Assembly: GCA_016202725.1 (NCBI GenBank)
Contig: JACQOD010000017.1
Coordinates: 1-9,899, forward strand
Length of the DNA: 9,899 nt
DNA from: Candidatus Aenigmatarchaeota archaeon
GTDB taxonomy: Archaea > Aenigmatarchaeota > Aenigmatarchaeia > QMZP01
Direction: 5' to 3'
The notes below the pieces were generated by a model that had not been told where the DNA came from, did no database searches, and saw nothing but the letters and a program-made list of their open reading frames with translations. Positions within the stretch are counted from its first letter, which is position 1, and every line of letters begins with the position of its first letter. The position numbers and the translations under genes are program-made. This document shows positions 6,801 through 9,899 of this stretch, in pieces.

Positions 6801-9800
6801 TGGTCAGGTTGCCGGCGGCATCCGTGACCTGCATAATCCTTCCCAATGGATCATAGCGGTAGGCGGCCGGGAAGCCGCGCGGGTTGGTCAGGGTGACCGT
6901 GTTCTGGGCGGTCCCATACGAGTAGGTGGTGACCGCGCCTTCCGGCTCGGTGACGGCGGCGATCCTTCCGAGGGGATCGTAGTCAAACAACGCAACCTGA
7001 TCGTTCTGCCCGTTTTCCCTGATCCGGCTCTTGATCATGCCCTCTCCGTCATGGTAGCTGTAGTTTGTCTGCCGGCCGAGGGGGCCGGTTACGGACTTGA
7101 GGAGGTCATTGCCGAAATAGTCCCAGGTGGTGGTCTCCCCAAAAACGTCCCGCACCCTCCTGAGGTTCCCATTCTCATCGTAGGAGAGGGACGTCACTCT
7201 CCCGAGGGGATCTATGGCCCAGAGGATCTGGTTGTCCTTGTTATACTGGTAGAGGGTGGTGATGTGTTCCCCCCCAGCGCCCGTGACCGTCAGGTTCACC
7301 AGATTGCCCGCCTCGTCGTAGGAGAATACTGCAGTGGTCCCCTCAGGGTTGGTCATGCGCTCCAGGCGGCCGGTCGCTGGGTCATAGGCATACGTGGTCG
7401 TGTAGCCGTTGGGATCGGTTGCCGAGATGGGCTGGCCGAGGGTATTGTATGCGAATGCAGTCACCCCTCCCTCCGGGTCAGTCACGTTCACAAGGTTTCC
7501 CCGGGCATCATAGCCATAGGCCGTTGCTGACGTTACCTGCCCGCTTACGACGCGTTGCTGGCGGGCGAGGAGGTTGAACGGGCCGAACTCCCGCTCTATT
7601 TTCATGCCAAGGGGGTCTGTTTCTTCCGCGATATTCCCCTTCTCGTCCCGCACATAGCCCGTGGTGAAGCCGTACACATCCGTCTTGTTCACCAGCAGGT
7701 TGTCGGCATTCCACGCGAACGCCCACTCCTCTCCGAGGGCGTTGAGGATTTTCATGACATTCCTTCCGCTCTCGTCCATGAAGCGCGTCTCGCCGTATCC
7801 CCGCGCGTCGGTAATGGTCGTGCTCCTCTCGATGTCGTTGTAGGCATACTGCTTGCTGAACCCTTCCGGGTCGGCCTGGGAGGTTATCCTGTCCTGGCTG
7901 TCATAGGCGTAGGTGTACCTTCCGCCGCGCTTATCGGCCCGGGAGGCAAGGTTCCGGTTTGCATCATAGCTGTAGTGTTCCGTGTTGCCAAGGGCGTCAG
8001 TCATGTTCGCCAGGAGGGATCCCTGGGAAGCGGTTTCGTACCCGTAGGTTATCACCCGGCTCCCGGGGGCCTCAACCCGGGTAATCAAGCCCCGCTCAAG
8101 GGTGAGGGTCGCCTGGCGGTTCGCGCTGTCTTCCAGGAGGATGGATGAGGGAAGGTAGGTGAGGTTTACAAACCCTCCATACCGGTTCTCGATGCGGATG
8201 AGCCTCCCCTGGGCATCAAAGAAGCGTGTGGTGTCGTCAAGGGCGGTCTTCTGGAAACTGCCGTCTGGAAGCTTGATGAGGGTTTCAAACACCCCTGCCG
8301 GGCTCTGGAACGCCCCGCCTCCGATGCTGGTAAAGGTGTCAATCCTCCCCCCGTCCTGGCGGATGCTGATGTCGCCTGTGGAGGCGTTCTCTATCGGATC
8401 CGCATCATAGTTGAAGTTCCAGCCAAGGCCGAACATGCCGTTTTCCTGGGAACGGCTGTTATAAGACCGCTGGATGCCGATGGAAGGGCCCCGGGGGTTC
8501 GGCAGGAGCAGGTCAGTGAAGGGGAGGAACAGGTTGCCGTTCAGTATGATCACCGGGTCTGACCGGACCGTGTGCGTCTGCCCTTCTGCGCAGTTGCAGT
8601 CGCACTCGCAATTGGGAAGGTTTCCCTGGCGGGGATCCTCTCCCTCATAAGGGGGCGGTGGCGGCGGCTGCTTTACCTCAATCCCCACCTTGGTGATGTC
8701 TGCACCCCCATTGATGTCCGTGACCGTGAAGGTGACGGTATGCTTGCCGATGTCGTTCTCTGTGGTTGTCCAGATGAAATCTCCAGCACACTGGCTGGCA
8801 GCGAATGTTCCCGGACCGGTCTTTGTCAGGGTGCAGGCGTCGTCCCCGCATTCGATCACATCAGGGTCGGTTGCCGTCACGTCGACGGTCACGGTCTCCC
8901 CGGCGGTGACGGTTATCGGGCCGGGAGGGTCGGCCTGGATGGAGGGGGGGCGGTTTACATTGGCGACTGCTATCTCCCCTTGCTGGAAGATATCGGGGCT
9001 GTACAGGGCAGGCCCCCCGTAGAAGACTGGCCGCTCCTGGCCCGCTTGGCAGTAGGTGGGCGTCCACGTGAAGGCGTTCCCAACCACTCCTGTCCCCGTT
9101 GTCGGCGGGAAGCCGGATCCGGGAGGCAGGCCTCCTCCCCAGATGGCGCGGGTGCAGGTGCCGCACAACTGGCCGTTAACGACGTTCCATGTCTGGACGC
9201 CGAACGCAAGGTTCTGGTTCTCGTTCACCGCGTACGCGCAGTCCGGGGAATTGTCGCAGGAGAGGAAGGGCTGCTCGGTGTTGGACGCCACTTCCGTACG
9301 GAGAAGATAATCCCCCTGGTCCCAATTATTAGGATGCCAAGGCTGAGAGGGGAATGGGGGGCTCGACCGATGGTAGCTCCGGCCGGAAAAATGGTACCTG
9401 TCCGAGATAAAATAGGGCGACTTCCAGGAATCGTATGGATTGACGCCAAGGGGTTCAATGGTGATCCAGAAACTGTCCCCCTGGTTCAGGATAATGTTGT
9501 AGGAAGAGAGGTCAATAACGGTAAAGTCCGTGGGAAGGGGGGGATTAACCCAATAATAGGGGGTTGCGGCAGCAGTGAGGGGAGGTATGATGTCTGCAAA
9601 ATTGGCATCCCGCACGTGGAGACGGAACTGGCCGGATACCCATGGCGATATCCCGGGATAGTAGGCAGGATCAAAAAAGAGCAGGTGGACATTCTCCAGA
9701 TGGACAGGGAAAGAGAGGGTCACTGTATCCGTGGAAAAATAGACTCCCATTTCATCGCCCCCGAACCAATACCAATAAGGAACCCCATCATCGTATATGA

Positions 9801-9899
9801 TGAACTGGGTTCCTGGGGATGATCCAGACCCCCGCCCCCCGCTGCCTGCCGGAAGAGGGGAAATACCCGCTGATGCTGGCGGTGTGTGCAGGGCGGGGC
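3883..9899 (-). CDS. RHS/YD-repeat giant surface protein, 5' end outside window
   Basis: At least 2004 residues are visible, with the stop TGA at 3885-3883. An ATG lies at 9750-9748, but the frame stays open to the window edge and the upstream codons read as protein (e.g. FIIYDDGVPYWYWFGGDE), so I annotate it as 5'-partial. Numbering from that Met: about -18 to 154 is a YDDG-type aromatic beta-sandwich; 155-262 an Ig/He_PIG-like domain (VNENQ, then FTWTPTYC) with Cys 165, 171, 196, 199 and 234; 263-360 a PKD/cadherin-like domain with Cys 301, 306 and 321; 362-367 six prolines; 381-387 CECDCNC; about 391-470 a DUF6531-like RHS entry domain; 564-1517 the YD-repeat shell; 1573-1671 the RHS core; 1672-1955 an unrecognised C-terminal region. 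RHS proteins build a hollow shell around their C-terminal region, which is often a toxin. A signal peptide is expected upstream but not seen. At least 16 N-x-S/T sequons are present. RHS identity is very secure; function is not. Confidence 0.95.
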   Translation of the reverse strand, partial: PALHTPPASAGISPLPAGSGGRGSGSSPGTQFIIYDDGVPYWYWFGGDEMGVYFSTDTVTLSFPVHLENVHLLFFDPAYYPGISPWVSGQFRLHVRDANFADIIPPLTAAATPYYWVNPPLPTDFTVIDLSSYNIILNQGDSFWITIEPLGVNPYDSWKSPYFISDRYHFSGRSYHRSSPPFPSQPWHPNNWDQGDYLLRTEVASNTEQPFLSCDNSPDCAYAVNENQNLAFGVQTWNVVNGQLCGTCTRAIWGGGLPPGSGFPPTTGTGVVGNAFTWTPTYCQAGQERPVFYGGPALYSPDIFQQGEIAVANVNRPPSIQADPPGPITVTAGETVTVDVTATDPDVIECGDDACTLTKTGPGTFAASQCAGDFIWTTTENDIGKHTVTFTVTDINGGADITKVGIEVKQPPPPPPYEGEDPRQGNLPNCECDCNCAEGQTHTVRSDPVIILNGNLFLPFTDLLLPNPRGPSIGIQRSYNSRSQENGMFGLGWNFNYDADPIENASTGDISIRQDGGRIDTFTSIGGGAFQSPAGVFETLIKLPDGSFQKTALDDTTRFFDAQGRLIRIENRYGGFVNLTYLPSSILLEDSANRQATLTLERGLITRVEAPGSRVITYGYETASQGSLLANMTDALGNTEHYSYDANRNLASRADKRGGRYTYAYDSQDRITSQADPEGFSKQYAYNDIERSTTITDARGYGETRFMDESGRNVMKILNALGEEWAFAWNADNLLVNKTDVYGFTTGYVRDEKGNIAEETDPLGMKIEREFGPFNLLARQQRVVSGQVTSATAYGYDARGNLVNVTDPEGGVTAFAYNTLGQPISATDPNGYTTTYAYDPATGRLERMTNPEGTTAVFSYDEAGNLVNLTVTGAGGEHITTLYQYNKDNQILWAIDPLGRVTSLSYDENGNLRRVRDVFGETTTWDYFGNDLLKSVTGPLGRQTNYSYHDGEGMIKSRIRENGQNDQVALFDYDPLGRIAAVTEPEGAVTTYSYGTAQNTVTLTNPRGFPAAYRYDPLGRIMQVTDAAGNLTTYQYDDMDREVTITDRRGNSATITLDRIGRDIRVEDPTGNSTRSTYDPAGRLISITDERGFTTAFAYDGNNRLLRVTDPTGNTTSFGYDVLGRQVYTADALGHAWKTRYDPVGRVLERITPLNHSTAYQYDDLNREATITDAEGNALLLRFDSLGRVSSEARFLGGQEVAIAYGYDPAGNVVNVTDPNAHTTLLSWDRLNRLTSVTDPLGNALTYQYDRNGNLMERTDRNGNRTAYGYDGLDRLTSVAYPSGIGISYSYDAEGNLLAVQDGQAAAEYEYDPLGRLLREEWTGDGRSVRYSYDASGNRLSLADHTGAVSTYAYDPLDRLAAITDPSGGTTGFSYNGAGLRTGLAHPNGAATSYQYDEGNRLVRLATRTGGSIFSDSSYGYDRVGNRVNETQKKQVVEGSRALPLPRTSGLKRYTYDSLYRLIAAEQPGFGGWAENYTYDLAGNRLSLLRNGVQTISTYDEGNRLLSSTSPAGTTAYSYDSNGNLLSATSPAGTTAYAYDPENRLAGIAFSGGSTNQYSYGLGKRIAKQDSNGLKEYFYDGNSILMEFNSSGLASRFTSSLRIDEILSQTDPTAAYFHGDALGSVVSLTDPAGKEVASSAYGPFGEILSARGAATDYAFTGRDIDRDSGLYYYRSRHYDPSTGRFLQADPLGAWADRANLGNAYTYAGNNPVNFRDSFGLQSGRDSDPSKEIENFMRDMGEVTLSLSGKALKKTLDEQHPAIVNCKGQSECALKSDLPTLTSVSSDFLKNFQNEGLKVWKDSPFKRAAMSLIADFSFQKAFDFVREYPASPLLLPAAGYYLYAKGFDKKVGGIDVKVGPRAGEIGASAQKSLSLGQGTSVSLKLQGAANTPLHEGPGLSSLGGSAQFTTTMYQGKNANVQAFANIDKNLLGNNPPLINYGLQGKTRIFSMGDVQLLGEGGYTALDGYRWQLDLTVPLGKNKLAAFCAKDNEQTVGGIGLEFGFK
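3886..4737 (-). other. C-terminal 284-residue region of the RHS protein, unrecognised, ending in a beta-rich domain
   Basis: This is the part that would be released after L1671 if the core cleaves. Residues 1672-1800 look mostly helical (for example KEIENFMRDMGEV, SDFLKNFQNEGLKVWKDS), with C1716 and C1722 and a hydrophobic stretch ASPLLLPAAGYYLYAKGF. Residues 1801-1955 look like a series of amphipathic strands separated by Gly/Asn turns: VDIK-type starts, YGLQGKTRIFSMGDVQLLGEG, GYRWQLDLTVPLGK and a terminus GIGLEFGFK. This resembles a small beta-barrel or beta-sandwich. I see no HNH, deaminase, ADP-ribosyltransferase, peptidase or other standard RHS toxin motif. Function unknown. Confidence 0.6.
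4738..5034 (-). other. RHS core domain with cleavage-like DSFGL motif
   Basis: Residues 1573-1671 of the RHS protein hold the family hallmark: LGSVVSLTDPAG, AYGPFGE, YAFTGRDIDRDSGLYYYRSR, HYDPSTGRFLQADPLG, then YTYAGNNPVNFRDSFGL. In RHS and TcC proteins this region plugs the shell and acts as an aspartyl self-protease that releases the C-terminal domain after the Leu of a DPxGL motif. Here the motif reads D-S-F-G-L, so Asp, Gly and Leu are kept but the proline is lost. Cleavage after L1671 is therefore plausible but not certain. Confidence 0.88.
5200..8061 (-). repeat. YD-repeat array of the RHS protein, about 44 units, 21-residue (63-bp) period
   Basis: Residues 564-1517 of the RHS protein (numbered from the Met at 9750) repeat a Y-x-Y-D-x-x-G-R/N-L...DP-x-G pattern. 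Successive YD motifs fall mostly 21 residues apart, for example near residues 834, 855, 876 and 897, then 964, 985, 1006, 1027, 1048, 1069, 1090, 1111 and 1132. Each unit contributes a strand pair to the shell wall typical of RHS/Tc-toxin C proteins. The period slips near residues 897-943 and near 1370-1405, where an insert containing KKQVVEG enlarges one unit. Units at the front (about 655-725) are degenerate and lack the tyrosine pair. Confidence 0.9.
5251..5370 (-). repeat. Recent tandem duplication of a 60-bp unit inside the YD array
   Basis: Two neighbouring units encode SPAGTTAYSYDSNGNLLSAT and SPAGTTAYAYDPENRLAGIA (residues 1461-1480 and 1481-1500). At DNA level plus-strand bases 5281-5310 and 5341-5370 match at 28 of 30 positions, while the other half of each unit has diverged. 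The unit is 20 codons instead of the usual 21. Within this array it is the clearest pair of nearly identical units, implying a recent local duplication or gene conversion. Confidence 0.75.
8589..8667 (-). other. Proline hinge and CxCxCxC cluster in front of the RHS shell
   Basis: Six consecutive prolines (residues 362-367) are followed by a short charged linker and then N-C-E-C-D-C-N-C-A-E-G (Cys 381, 383, 385, 387) just before the RHS entry domain. The position separates the Ig-like stalk from the shell. Alternating cysteines with acidic residues could bind metal or form disulfides that tie down the stalk. The family role of this segment is not known to me. Confidence 0.7.

Noticed and set aside
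5200..8061. 63-bp regular spacing as a CRISPR or DNA-level repeat array
   Set aside because: Spacing reflects 21-codon YD protein repeats; there are no identical repeats with unrelated spacers.
8572..9822. Long plus-strand open frame opposite the RHS stalk
   Set aside because: It lies wholly antisense to a clear coding region, and its translation is Gly/Val/Arg-rich with no domain. Long antisense frames are common opposite GC-rich genes.

Overview
The window holds two very long, secreted or surface-type genes, both on the minus strand and almost end to end, plus a short non-coding tail. Read in the direction of transcription (from right to left), the first is an RHS/YD-repeat giant protein (9899 down to 3883). 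It is still open at the right edge, so its true start lies outside the window. The second is a 1249-residue exported multidomain protein (3878 down to 129) with a signal peptide, cadherin/Ig-like domains, a LamG (concanavalin-like) domain and a seven-bladed beta-propeller. The stop of the first and the ATG of the second are four bases apart, so they look like one translationally coupled transcription unit. The last 128 bases carry no credible gene but have two possible stem-loops.

The organism cannot be named from two surface proteins. DNA is GC-rich (high fifties per cent by eye). Both proteins carry many N-x-S/T sequons, there are Cys-rich beta domains with a C-AGGD-C-GNVT motif, and the LamG domain ends in a D-E-V-R-I-x-N-R-S-L type strand; I associate this combination with secreted proteins of uncultivated archaea, particularly DPANN lineages. 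Against this, RHS proteins and each individual domain are widespread in bacteria. I favour an archaeon with modest confidence.

How they may work together (inference): the RHS protein has an N-terminal adhesive stalk (YDDG-type beta-sandwich, two Cys-containing Ig-like domains), a proline hinge with a CxCxCxC cluster, a shell of roughly 44 YD repeats, an RHS core with a cleavage-like motif, and a 284-residue C-terminal region of unrecognised type that ends in a beta-rich, barrel-like domain. The following gene encodes an exported protein made only of binding modules. It shares the VNEN...WTPT Ig-like module with the RHS stalk, and no small immunity-type gene lies between or after them in the window. 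A paired cell-surface or cell-contact apparatus is the most natural reading. The unexplained part is the C-terminal domain of the RHS protein and its coupling to the propeller protein.
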